Origin: Methylobacterium sp. CB376
Lineage (GTDB): Bacteria; Pseudomonadota; Alphaproteobacteria; Rhizobiales; Beijerinckiaceae
Length of the DNA stretch: 64,000 nt
Assembly (NCBI RefSeq): GCF_029714205.1
Contig: NZ_CP121648.1
Coordinates: forward strand, 3,915,001-3,979,000
Direction: 5' to 3'
Shown here piece after piece: positions 55,681 to 64,000 of the stretch (the first letter of the stretch is position 1; each line of letters starts with the position of its first letter). The notes beneath the pieces are model-generated. The model saw nothing but the letters and a program-made list of their open reading frames with translations. It had not been told where the DNA came from and did not search any database. Both the position numbers and the translations under genes were made by a program.

Positions 55681-55955
55681 AGGGGGCTGCCGTCCGGTTC
55701 GGCGGGGACGCGATCCGCCACCCCGCGCGCCGACCCCGCCGGACCGGAGAACCGCCCGACGATCGCCTGCCTGATGATCCTGAACCGGTCTCGCAGGGGA
55801 AAGCGACGGGGCGGGCCGGACGCGGCACGCGCACCGCGCCTCCGAGGCCGACGATCGCTCGTCCGGCTCCGCCGTGATCTGATCTCCGGCAGATCATGGC
55901 GCGCTGCCTGCCGCAGCCCCATCCTTCCCCAGCGTGAGAAAAGGTCGGGAGGCCG
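55681..55955. other. Region downstream of modD
   Basis: About 275 bp without a supported gene and without a recognised regulatory site, before the fifth dispersed repeat. Confidence 0.45.
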
Positions 55956-56095
55956 TGATCCGGGATCCGCTTGATCGAAGCGGATCCCGGATCACGCGCC
56001 TGCGCGGCGCCTGAGCGCGGCGCCTGAGCGAAGCCGACATCCGCATGGCCGAAATCGGAGATGGCGAAGCAATCCGTCGGATGTCGTATGACATG
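55956..56095. repeat. Dispersed palindromic intergenic repeat, copy 5
   Basis: The palindrome (arms TGATCCGGGATCCGCTT and AAGCGGATCCCGGATCA), then the module GCGCCTGAGCGAAGCCGACA with a 14-bp internal duplication, and the tail GGCCGAAATCGGAGATGG ending in GGATGTCGTATGACA. It closely matches copy 2 and lies between modD and the nifH regulatory region. Confidence 0.9.
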
Positions 56096-56306
56096 ACGGC
56101 CTCGTGAGCCGTTCCTCGATCTCGGTCCCGGCCGGGCAGGTCCGCGGCCCCGGACACATGCTTGAGGTCCGGCGGGGTGATGGTTCCGGACGGCGCGCGG
56201 TCTTCAGCCTCTCCGCACGAGGAACGCTGCGCGGCCGCAGCGCCCCCTCCCGGCCGCGCCCGCATCGCGCGCGCCGCCCTCTCCCGCCGCCGGGGCTGTC
56301 GGAGTT

Positions 56307-56322
56307 TGTCGGGTTCCCAACA
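56307..56322. promoter_or_regulatory. NifA upstream activating sequence of nifH
   Basis: TGTCGGGTTCCCAACA, a TGT-N10-ACA site, about 80 bp before the -24 element of the nifH promoter. The central sequence is nearly identical to the two sites upstream of the YqeB-modD genes. Confidence 0.9.
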
Positions 56323-56370
56323 GCCCGGTGGCGTCTGCGCCAATCCCCCTCTGCTGCCATAAGCTACTGA

Positions 56371-57399
<1,029 letters not shown>

Positions 57400-57413
57400 T
57401 CCAACGCGCCACC

Positions 57414-57500
57414 GGGAGCGGCCGCGGCCGCTCCCCCGCGGCTGCTTCCCGCGGCCGCGGCCGCTCCCGCGCGGCTGCTCCCCCGCGGCCGCTCCCTCCC
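57414..57500. repeat. GC palindromes between nifH and nifD
   Basis: GGGAGCGGCCG followed by CGGCCGCTCCC forms a perfect 22-nt palindrome 15 bases after the nifH stop, and a second imperfect copy of the CGGCCGCGGCCGCTCCC block follows. Such hairpins between nifH and nifDK are known to stabilise nifH mRNA or cause partial termination, so extra NifH is made. No T tract follows. Confidence 0.7.
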
Positions 57501-57553
57501 GGCGCGCGGCTCGACGGCCGCCCCGGCCCTGCCAGCACGGAAGGTCGACTGCC

Positions 57554-59071
57554 ATGAGCCTCGATTACGAGAACGACGGCGCACTCCACGAGAAGATCAT
57601 CGAGGACGTGCTGGCCGCCTACCCCGACAAGTTCGCCAAGCGCCGCCGCAAGCACCTCTCGGTCGCCACCCCGGCCGGCGCCGAGGAGACCGCGCCCGCG
57701 GAGGAGACGCTCCTCACCGAGTGCGACGTGAAGTCCAACATCAAGTCCATTCCGGGCGTCATGACCATCCGGGGCTGCGCCTATGCCGGCTCCAAGGGCG
57801 TGGTCTGGGGACCGGTCAAGGACATGGTCCACATCTCGCACGGGCCGGTCGGCTGCGGCCAGTATTCCTGGTCGCAGCGCCGCAACTACTACATCGGCAC
57901 GACCGGGATCGACACCTTCGTGACGATGCAGTTCACCTCCGACTTCCAGGAGAAGGATATCGTCTTCGGCGGCGACAAGAAGCTCGACAAGGTCATCTCC
58001 GAGATCGAGAGCCTGTTCCCGCTCAATCACGGCGTCACGATCCAGTCGGAATGCCCGATCGGCCTGATCGGCGACGACATTGAGGCGGTGGCCAGGAAGA
58101 AGAAGAAGGAGATCGGCAAGACCGTGGTGCCGGTCCGCTGCGAGGGCTTCCGCGGCGTGTCGCAGTCCCTTGGCCACCACATCGCCAACGACGCGATTCG
58201 CGACTGGGTGTTCGAGAAGCAGGACGGCGAGATCGCCTTCGAGGGCACGCCCTACGACGTCAACGTGATCGGCGACTACAACATCGGCGGCGACGCCTGG
58301 GCCTCCCGCATCCTGCTGGAGGAGATGGGGCTGCGCATCGTCGGCAACTGGTCGGGCGACGCCACCCTGGCCGAGATCGAGCGGGCCCCGAAGGCCAAGC
58401 TCAACCTCATCCACTGCTACCGGTCGATGAACTACATCTGCCGCTACATGGAGGAGAAGTACGCGATCCCGTGGATGGAGTACAACTTCTTCGGCCCGTC
58501 CCAGATCGCGGCCTCGCTGCGCAAGATCGCCAAGCACTTCGGCCCCGAGATCGAGGAGAAGGCGGAGGCGGTGATCGCCAAGTACCAGCCGCTCGTCGAT
58601 GCCGTGATCGCCAAGTACGGCCCGCGCCTGAAGGGCAAGAGCGTCATGCTCTACGTCGGCGGCCTGCGCCCGCGCCACGTGATCACCGCCTACGAGGATC
58701 TCGGCATGGAGATCGCGGGCACCGGCTACGAGTTCGCCCACAACGACGACTACCAGCGCACCGGCCACTACGTGAAGAACGGCACGCTGATCTACGACGA
58801 CGTCACCGGCTACGAGCTGGAGAAGTTCATCGAGAAGATCCGGCCCGACCTCGTCGGCTCCGGCATCAAGGAGAAGTACCCGGTCCAGAAGATGGGCATC
58901 CCGTTCCGGCAGATGCACTCGTGGGACTATTCGGGCCCGTACCACGGCTACGACGGGTTCGCGATCTTCGCCCGCGACATGGACCTGGCGATCAACAACC
59001 CGGTCTGGGGCCTGTTCGACGCGCCCTGGAAGGCGAAGCCGGCCCCGGCGTTCCTGGACGCCGCCGAGTAG
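57554..59071 (+). CDS. nifD: Nitrogenase molybdenum-iron protein alpha chain NifD
   Basis: A 505-residue alpha subunit. P-cluster cysteines are in [24 protein letters not shown] and [11 protein letters not shown]; the FeMo-cofactor ligands are the Cys in [14 protein letters not shown] and the His in [14 protein letters not shown]. It forms the alpha2beta2 MoFe protein with NifK and holds the active site for N2 reduction. Its N-terminal 55 residues are a little longer than in Azotobacter, as in many rhizobia. It lies 154 bp after nifH. Confidence 0.98.
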   Translation: MSLDYENDGALHEKIIEDVLAAYPDKFAKRRRKHLSVATPAGAEETAPAEETLLTECDVKSNIKSIPGVMTIRGCAYAGSKGVVWGPVKDMVHISHGPVGCGQYSWSQRRNYYIGTTGIDTFVTMQFTSDFQEKDIVFGGDKKLDKVISEIESLFPLNHGVTIQSECPIGLIGDDIEAVARKKKKEIGKTVVPVRCEGFRGVSQSLGHHIANDAIRDWVFEKQDGEIAFEGTPYDVNVIGDYNIGGDAWASRILLEEMGLRIVGNWSGDATLAEIERAPKAKLNLIHCYRSMNYICRYMEEKYAIPWMEYNFFGPSQIAASLRKIAKHFGPEIEEKAEAVIAKYQPLVDAVIAKYGPRLKGKSVMLYVGGLRPRHVITAYEDLGMEIAGTGYEFAHNDDYQRTGHYVKNGTLIYDDVTGYELEKFIEKIRPDLVGSGIKEKYPVQKMGIPFRQMHSWDYSGPYHGYDGFAIFARDMDLAINNPVWGLFDAPWKAKPAPAFLDAAE

Positions 59072-59171
59072 CACCGCGCCTCGCGGCGCCCCCGCCGCGG
59101 GCTCCCCTCCCGTGTGTTCCGACCGATGCGCGCCGCCGTATGGCGCGGCCGCGAGCCAAGGAGCCGTTCCG

Positions 59172-60710
59172 ATGCCCCAATCCGCCGACCGGGTGCTCGA
59201 TCACGCACCCCTGTTCCGTCAGCCCGAATACCAGGAGATGTTCGCCCGCAAGCGCGAGCAGTTCGAGTGCCCGGCCTCCGGCGAGGCGGTCGAGGCGCAG
59301 CGCGACTACGCCAGGACCTGGGAGTACCGCGAGAAGAACCTCGCCCGCGAGGCCCTGGTGGTGAACCCGGCCAAGGCCTGCCAGCCGCTCGGCGCGGTCT
59401 TCGCGGCGGCCGGCTTCGAGCGCACGATGAGCTTCGTGCACGGCTCGCAGGGTTGCGTCGCCTATTACCGCTCCCACCTGTCGCGCCACTTCAAGGAGCC
59501 GTCCTCGGCGGTCTCCTCCTCGATGACCGAGGACGCGGCGGTGTTCGGCGGCCTCAACAACATGATCGACGGCCTCGCCAACACCTACTCGCTCTACGAC
59601 CCGAAGATGATCGCGGTCTCGACCACCTGCATGGCCGAGGTGATCGGCGACGACCTGCACGCCTTCATCCAGAACGCCAAGAACAAGGGGTCGGTGCCGC
59701 AGGATTACGACGTTCCCTTCGCCCATACCCCGGCCTTCGTGGGCAGCCACGTCGACGGCTACGACAACATGATCAAGGGCGTGCTGGAGCATTTCTGGAA
59801 GGGCAGGACCCGCAGCGCCGGCGAGGGACTCAACCTGATCCCGGGCTTCGACGGGTTCTGCGTCGGCAACAACCGCGAGCTGAAGCGCCTGCTCGACCTG
59901 ATCGGGGTCTCCTACACGCTGATCCAGGACGCCTCCGACACCTACGACACGCCCTCGGACGGCGAGTTCCGGATGTATTCGGGCGGCACCCGGCTCGAGG
60001 ACGTCGCCGCCGCGCTGAACGCCAGGGCGACCCTCTCGCTGCAGAAGTACTGCACGCGCAAGACCCTCGACTACGCGGCGGAGCAGGGCCAGGAGACCCA
60101 CAGCTTCCACTACCCGCTCGGGGTGCGCGGCACCGACGAGCTCCTGCTCAAGATCTCGGAACTGAGCGGCCGGCCGATCCCCGAGGCGATCACGATGGAG
60201 CGCGGCCGGCTCATCGACGCCATGGCGGACAGCCAGTCCTGGCTGCACGGCAAGAAGTACGCGATCTTCGGCGACCCGGACGTGGTCTACGGCCTCGCGC
60301 GCTTCGTCATGGAGACCGGCGGCGAGCCGATCCACTGCCTCGCCACCAACGGCACCAAGGCCTGGGAGGAGGAGATGCAGGCGCTCCTCGCCTCCTCGCC
60401 CTTCGGCGCCAGCGGCCAGGTCTGGGCCGGCAAGGACCTCTGGCACCTGCGCTCGCTGCTCTTCACCGAGCCGGTCGATTTCGTGCTGGGCAATTCCTAC
60501 GCCAAGTACCTGGAGCGCGACACCGGCACGCCGCTGATCCGCACCGCCTTCCCGATCTTCGACCGGCACCACCACCACCGCTTCCCGGTGATGGGCTACC
60601 AGGGCGGCCTGCGCCTGCTGACGACGATCCTCGACAAGATCTTCGACAAGCTCGATCAGGACACCATCGACCCGGCCAAGACCGACTACTCGTTCGACCT
60701 CACCCGCTGA
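59172..60710 (+). CDS. nifK: Nitrogenase molybdenum-iron protein beta chain NifK
   Basis: A 512-residue beta subunit starting [18 protein letters not shown]-cluster cysteines are in [26 protein letters not shown] and [12 protein letters not shown], with the following conserved serine. The pattern matches rhizobial NifK in length. It pairs with NifD. The start follows an AAGGAG site; a frame 20 codons longer is open but unsupported. It lies 100 bp after nifD and 71 bp before nifE. Confidence 0.98.
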   Translation: MPQSADRVLDHAPLFRQPEYQEMFARKREQFECPASGEAVEAQRDYARTWEYREKNLAREALVVNPAKACQPLGAVFAAAGFERTMSFVHGSQGCVAYYRSHLSRHFKEPSSAVSSSMTEDAAVFGGLNNMIDGLANTYSLYDPKMIAVSTTCMAEVIGDDLHAFIQNAKNKGSVPQDYDVPFAHTPAFVGSHVDGYDNMIKGVLEHFWKGRTRSAGEGLNLIPGFDGFCVGNNRELKRLLDLIGVSYTLIQDASDTYDTPSDGEFRMYSGGTRLEDVAAALNARATLSLQKYCTRKTLDYAAEQGQETHSFHYPLGVRGTDELLLKISELSGRPIPEAITMERGRLIDAMADSQSWLHGKKYAIFGDPDVVYGLARFVMETGGEPIHCLATNGTKAWEEEMQALLASSPFGASGQVWAGKDLWHLRSLLFTEPVDFVLGNSYAKYLERDTGTPLIRTAFPIFDRHHHHRFPVMGYQGGLRLLTTILDKIFDKLDQDTIDPAKTDYSFDLTR

Positions 60711-60781
60711 GCGCCGCGGCGGCACCGGCCCGGCGCCGGTGCCGCCCTCGCAGATGTCCGACCGGATCCGGAGGCAGGGCC

Positions 60782-62293
60782 ATGCTCAAGGACAAAATCG
60801 CGGACGTGTTCAACGAGCCCGGTTGCGAGAAGAACCAGGCCAAGGGCGCCAAGGAGCGCAAGAAGGGCTGCACGAAGCCCCTCACCCCCGGGGCGGCGGC
60901 GGGCGGCTGCGCCTTCGACGGGGCCAAGATCGTGCTGCAGCCGATCACCGACGTCGCCCACCTGATCCACGCGCCCCTCGCCTGCGAGGGCAACAGCTGG
61001 GACAATCGCGGGGCGGGCTCCTCCGGCTCCGACCTCTGGCGGCGCAGCTTCACCACCGACCTCACCGAACTCGACGTGGTGATGGGCCAGGGCGAGAGGA
61101 AGCTCTACCGGGCCGTGCGCGAGATCGCCCGCACCTACGCGCCCCCGGCGATTTTCGTCTACTCCACCTGCGTCACCGCCCTGATCGGCGACGACATCGA
61201 GGCGGTCTGCGCCAAGGCCTCCGAGACCTGCGGGCTGCCGGTGATCCCCGTGAACGCGCCGGGCTTCGTCGGCTCGAAGAATCTCGGCAACAAGCTCGCC
61301 GGCGAGGCGCTGCTCGACCACGTCATCGGCACGGTCGAGCCCGACGACGTCGGCCCCACCGACATCAACATCCTGGGCGAGTTCAACCTCGCGGGCGAGT
61401 TCTGGGCGGTGCGCCCGCTCTTCGAGCGGCTCGGCATCCGCATCCGCGCCTGCATCCCGGGCGACGCGCGCTACCGCGAGGTCGCGGCCGCCCACACGGC
61501 GCGGGCGACGATGATGGAATGCTCGACCGCCCTCATCAATCTCGCGCGCAAGATGGAGGAGCGCTGGGGCATCCCCTTCTTCGAGGGCTCCTTCTACGGC
61601 ATCTCCGACACCTCGGACGCCCTGCGCCAGACCGCCCGGCTGCTGGTCGGGCGGGGCGCGCCCTCCGACCTCCTCGACCGCACCGAGGCCCTGATCGCCG
61701 AGGAGGAGGCCCGGGCCTGGGCGCGGCTGGAGGCGTTCCGGCCGCGGCTCCAGGGCAAGCGGGTCCTGCTCAACACCGGCGGGGTCAAGTCGTGGTCGGT
61801 GGTGGCGGCGCTGATGGAGATCGGCGTCGAGATCGTCGGCACCTCGGTCAAGAAGTCGACCGCCGAGGACAAGGAGCGGATCAAGCAGCTCCTGAAGGAC
61901 GAGAACCACATGTTCGAGAGCATGGCCCCGCGCGACCTCTACGCGAAGCTGGCCTCGCACGAGGCCGACATCATGCTGTCGGGCGGGCGGACGCAGTTCA
62001 TCGCGCTCAAGGCGAAGATGCCCTGGCTCGACATCAACCAGGAGCGGCATGTCGCGTATGCGGGCTACGACGGCATGGTGGAGCTCGTCCGGCGCATCGA
62101 CCTCGCTCTCTCGAACCCGATCTGGGCCGACCTGCGCGATCCCGCGCCCTGGGACGCCGAGGGGCGGCTGACCGCGGCCGGGGCGGCCCCGCGCGCGGAG
62201 CCCGGCCGGGATCCCGCCGCGGATCCCACCTTCCTGGCCCATCACCGCAGGAAGTTCGCCGGTGCGGGCGCCGACGACATGGCCGAGTGCTGA
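60782..62293 (+). CDS. nifE: FeMo-cofactor scaffold protein NifE
   Basis: A 503-residue NifD paralogue. The conserved cysteines lie in APLACEGNSWDNRG, VYSTCVTALIGDD and MMECSTALINLA. NifEN receives the precursor cluster from NifB and completes the cofactor with molybdenum and homocitrate before transfer to NifDK. The C-terminal extension of about 40 residues (after ALSNPIWADLRDP) is Ala/Pro-rich and unlike the core. It lies 10 bp ahead of nifN. Confidence 0.97.
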   Translation: MLKDKIADVFNEPGCEKNQAKGAKERKKGCTKPLTPGAAAGGCAFDGAKIVLQPITDVAHLIHAPLACEGNSWDNRGAGSSGSDLWRRSFTTDLTELDVVMGQGERKLYRAVREIARTYAPPAIFVYSTCVTALIGDDIEAVCAKASETCGLPVIPVNAPGFVGSKNLGNKLAGEALLDHVIGTVEPDDVGPTDINILGEFNLAGEFWAVRPLFERLGIRIRACIPGDARYREVAAAHTARATMMECSTALINLARKMEERWGIPFFEGSFYGISDTSDALRQTARLLVGRGAPSDLLDRTEALIAEEEARAWARLEAFRPRLQGKRVLLNTGGVKSWSVVAALMEIGVEIVGTSVKKSTAEDKERIKQLLKDENHMFESMAPRDLYAKLASHEADIMLSGGRTQFIALKAKMPWLDINQERHVAYAGYDGMVELVRRIDLALSNPIWADLRDPAPWDAEGRLTAAGAAPRAEPGRDPAADPTFLAHHRRKFAGAGADDMAEC

Positions 62294-62303
62294 GGAGGAC
62301 GCC

Positions 62304-63686
62304 GTGAATCCGGTCACCCCGCTCGCCAAGGCGGTCGCCACCAACCCGCTGAAATCCTCCCAGCCCCTCGGCGCGGCCCTGGCCTTCCTGGGCATCGAGG
62401 GCGCCATGCCGCTCTTCCACGGCTCGCAGGGCTGCACCTCCTTCGCGCTCGTCCTGCTGGTGCGGCACTTCAAGGAGACGGTCCCGCTCCAGACCACCGC
62501 GATGGACGAGGTCGCCACGGTGCTCGGCGGCGCCGACCACCTGGAGGAGGCGATCCTCACCCTCAAGACCCGCACCGGGCCGAGCCTGATCGGCATCTGC
62601 ACCACGGCGCTGGTCGAGACGCGCGGCGAGGATTTCTCCGGCGACCTCGCCCTGATCCGCGGGCGCCACGCCGAGACCCTCGGCGAGACCGAGCTGGTCC
62701 TCGCCCAGACGCCGGACTTCGCCGGCGCCATGGAGGAGGGCTGGGCCAAGGCGGTCTGCGCCACCATCGCGCAGGTCGTGCCGGAGGCCGAAAGCCGCGT
62801 CGCCGCCCTCAACCGGATCAACATCCTGCCGGGCCAGCACCACACGGTGGCGGATGTCGAGTTCCTGCGCGAGAGCGCGCTCGCCTTCGGGCTCGAACCG
62901 GTGATCCTGCCCGACATCGCCGGCTCCCTCGACGGCACGGTGCCGGCGCGCTGGATCCCGACGAGCTACGGCGGCACGCCGGTCGCGGCGATCCGCGGCA
63001 TGGGCCGGGCCCTGCACACGATCGCGCTCGCCGAGCACGTGCGCGGGGCGGCCGCCCTGCTCGAGGCCCGCACCGGCGTGCCCTTCACGGTCCTCGACAC
63101 GCTGACCGGCCTCAAGGCGGCGGACCGCTACGTCGCGCTCCTCGCCTCCCTCTCGGGCAAGCCGGTCCCGGCCGCCCTGCGGCGGCGGCGCAGCCAGCTC
63201 GAGGACGCGCTCCTCGACGGGCATTTCCACATCGGCGGCCTGCGGGTGGCGATCGCGGCCGAGCCGGACCTGCTCTACGGGCTCGCCAGCTTCTTCGCCG
63301 GGCTCGGCGCCACCGTCGCGCTCGCCGTGACCACCACGGGCGACAGTCCGATCCTCGCCCGGGTCCCGGCCGAGACGGTGGTGGTCGGCGATCTCGGCGA
63401 TCTCGAGGCCCGGGCGTCGGGCTGCGACCTCCTCGTCACCCACAGCCATGGGCGCCAGGCCTCCGAGCGCCTCGGCATCCCGCTGATGCGGGTGGGCTTC
63501 CCGATCTTCGACCGGCTCGGCTCCCCGCACCGGCTCTCGATCGGCCACGAGGGCACCCGCGACCTGATCTTCGAGGTGGCGAACCTGGTCCAGGCCAACC
63601 GCCGCGAGCCCACCCCCCAATCCCTCAATCCGTTCCGTGACCGGGGAGAATCCCATGACGGCCTTGCGCAGATTGCGGCTCGTTGA
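62304..63686 (+). CDS. nifN: FeMo-cofactor scaffold protein NifN
   Basis: A 460-residue NifK paralogue with a GTG start (VNPVTPLAKAVATNPLKSS) after a GAGGAG site. It keeps the HGSQGCTSFALVL cysteine but has Ser at the first P-cluster cysteine position (NPLKSSQPLGA), which is typical of NifN. It forms the NifEN scaffold with NifE. Its 3-prime end overlaps the start of nifX by 32 bp, so the two are translationally coupled. Confidence 0.96.
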   Translation: MNPVTPLAKAVATNPLKSSQPLGAALAFLGIEGAMPLFHGSQGCTSFALVLLVRHFKETVPLQTTAMDEVATVLGGADHLEEAILTLKTRTGPSLIGICTTALVETRGEDFSGDLALIRGRHAETLGETELVLAQTPDFAGAMEEGWAKAVCATIAQVVPEAESRVAALNRINILPGQHHTVADVEFLRESALAFGLEPVILPDIAGSLDGTVPARWIPTSYGGTPVAAIRGMGRALHTIALAEHVRGAAALLEARTGVPFTVLDTLTGLKAADRYVALLASLSGKPVPAALRRRRSQLEDALLDGHFHIGGLRVAIAAEPDLLYGLASFFAGLGATVALAVTTTGDSPILARVPAETVVVGDLGDLEARASGCDLLVTHSHGRQASERLGIPLMRVGFPIFDRLGSPHRLSIGHEGTRDLIFEVANLVQANRREPTPQSLNPFRDRGESHDGLAQIAAR

Positions 63687-64000
63687 GAGCGAGGAGCCGG
63701 CGGAGCAGGCCGCCGGCCCAGCCTTGCGCGTCGCCATCGCCACCCAGGACCTGAAGAGCCTCAACGCCCATTTCGGCTCGGCGCGGCGCTTCGCGCTCTA
63801 CGACGTGACCGTGCGGGGCTGGAGCTTCGTCGAGGCGGTCACCTTCGAGGAGGTCTCCGACGAGGGCGGCCGGCACCGGACCGACGGCGACGACCGCATC
63901 ACCCCGAAGGTCGAGGCCCTGCGCGGCTGCCACCTGCTGTTCTGCCTCGCGATCGGCGGCCCCTCCGCCGCCAAGGTCGTCACGGCGAAGATCCACCCGA
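63655..64000 (+). CDS. nifX: FeMo-cofactor carrier NifX, 3-prime end cut by the window
   Basis: The first 115 codons of NifX: MTALRRLRLVESEEPAEQA, then the conserved RVAIATQDLKSLNAHFGSAR and FALYDVTVRGWSFVEAVTF, ending in CLAIGGPSAAKVV at the window edge. NifX binds and carries FeMo-co precursors between NifB and NifEN. It starts inside nifN and is likely followed by other nif genes outside the window. Confidence 0.93.
   Translation, partial: MTALRRLRLVESEEPAEQAAGPALRVAIATQDLKSLNAHFGSARRFALYDVTVRGWSFVEAVTFEEVSDEGGRHRTDGDDRITPKVEALRGCHLLFCLAIGGPSAAKVVTAKIHP

Noticed and set aside
55679..55897. Small minus-strand frame after modD
   Set aside because: Composition and lack of motifs mark it as noncoding; no ribosome site.
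60686..62938. 750-codon minus-strand frame opposite nifE/nifN
   Set aside because: Shadow frame; nifE and nifN are full length on the plus strand.

Overview
The window is a very GC-rich chromosomal segment of a nitrogen-fixing alphaproteobacterium. Gene content and codon use fit a Methylobacterium of the M. nodulans / sp. 4-46 kind; this is inferred from the sequence alone. A rhizobial-type nifA, a nifHDKENX cluster, a riboswitch-led gcvTHP operon and Edd all fit that group. No rRNA, tRNA, transposase, integrase or CRISPR array was seen.

Layout. 1-4486: a truncated GntR regulator, an FAD/Fe-S oxidoreductase, and a divergent class-V aminotransferase (2-hydroxyacid/glyoxylate chemistry). 4518-14193: an accessory block. 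It holds a collagen-like Gly-X-Thr repeat protein with a Hint domain, two phage-tail-collar paralogues, a GNAT acetyltransferase, an Asp/Asn beta-hydroxylase-like protein, a sulfotransferase-like protein, a methyltransferase, and a glycosyltransferase whose C-terminal half resembles animal procollagen galactosyltransferase. I read this as a candidate bacterial collagen-modification system and the most novel part of the window. 14230-21648: an epoxide-hydrolase-like protein, a five-gene operon for uptake and hydrolysis of a nitrogen compound, and an aldo/keto reductase. 21815-24962: a decayed chromate-resistance locus and an intact rcnR-rcnA nickel/cobalt efflux pair with a visible operator. 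25423-35341: a small membrane protein, an HlyD-like adaptor with a BcsA-like synthase, map, two SDRs with a divergent LysR, a UPF0126/TRIC membrane protein, a cytochrome P450 and a small ORF. 35566-42155: a Liv-type ABC transporter operon with a DapA-family aldolase and a divergent GntR regulator. 42241-45216: Edd and a degenerate PfkB protein. 45586-50205: tandem glycine riboswitch and gcvTHP.

50343 to the end is the nitrogen-fixation region: nifA, ahpD and ahpC on the minus strand; then, on the plus strand, a YqeB/EF2563-like molybdenum-system gene with modD, and nifH-D-K-E-N-X (nifX is cut by the window end). Three near-identical NifA upstream activating sequences (TGTCGG-TTCC-ACA type) and two good -24/-12 sigma-54 promoters are readable. 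One controls nifH. The other lies in the divergent ahpC / YqeB-modD spacer, which links molybdenum handling and possibly peroxide defence and nifA itself to NifA control.

Five copies of a dispersed intergenic palindromic repeat lie at gene ends (15162, 25159, 35514, 50247, 55956). In two cases the TGA stop of the neighbouring gene is formed by the edge of the repeat. The large reading frames antiparallel to real genes are treated as shadows.
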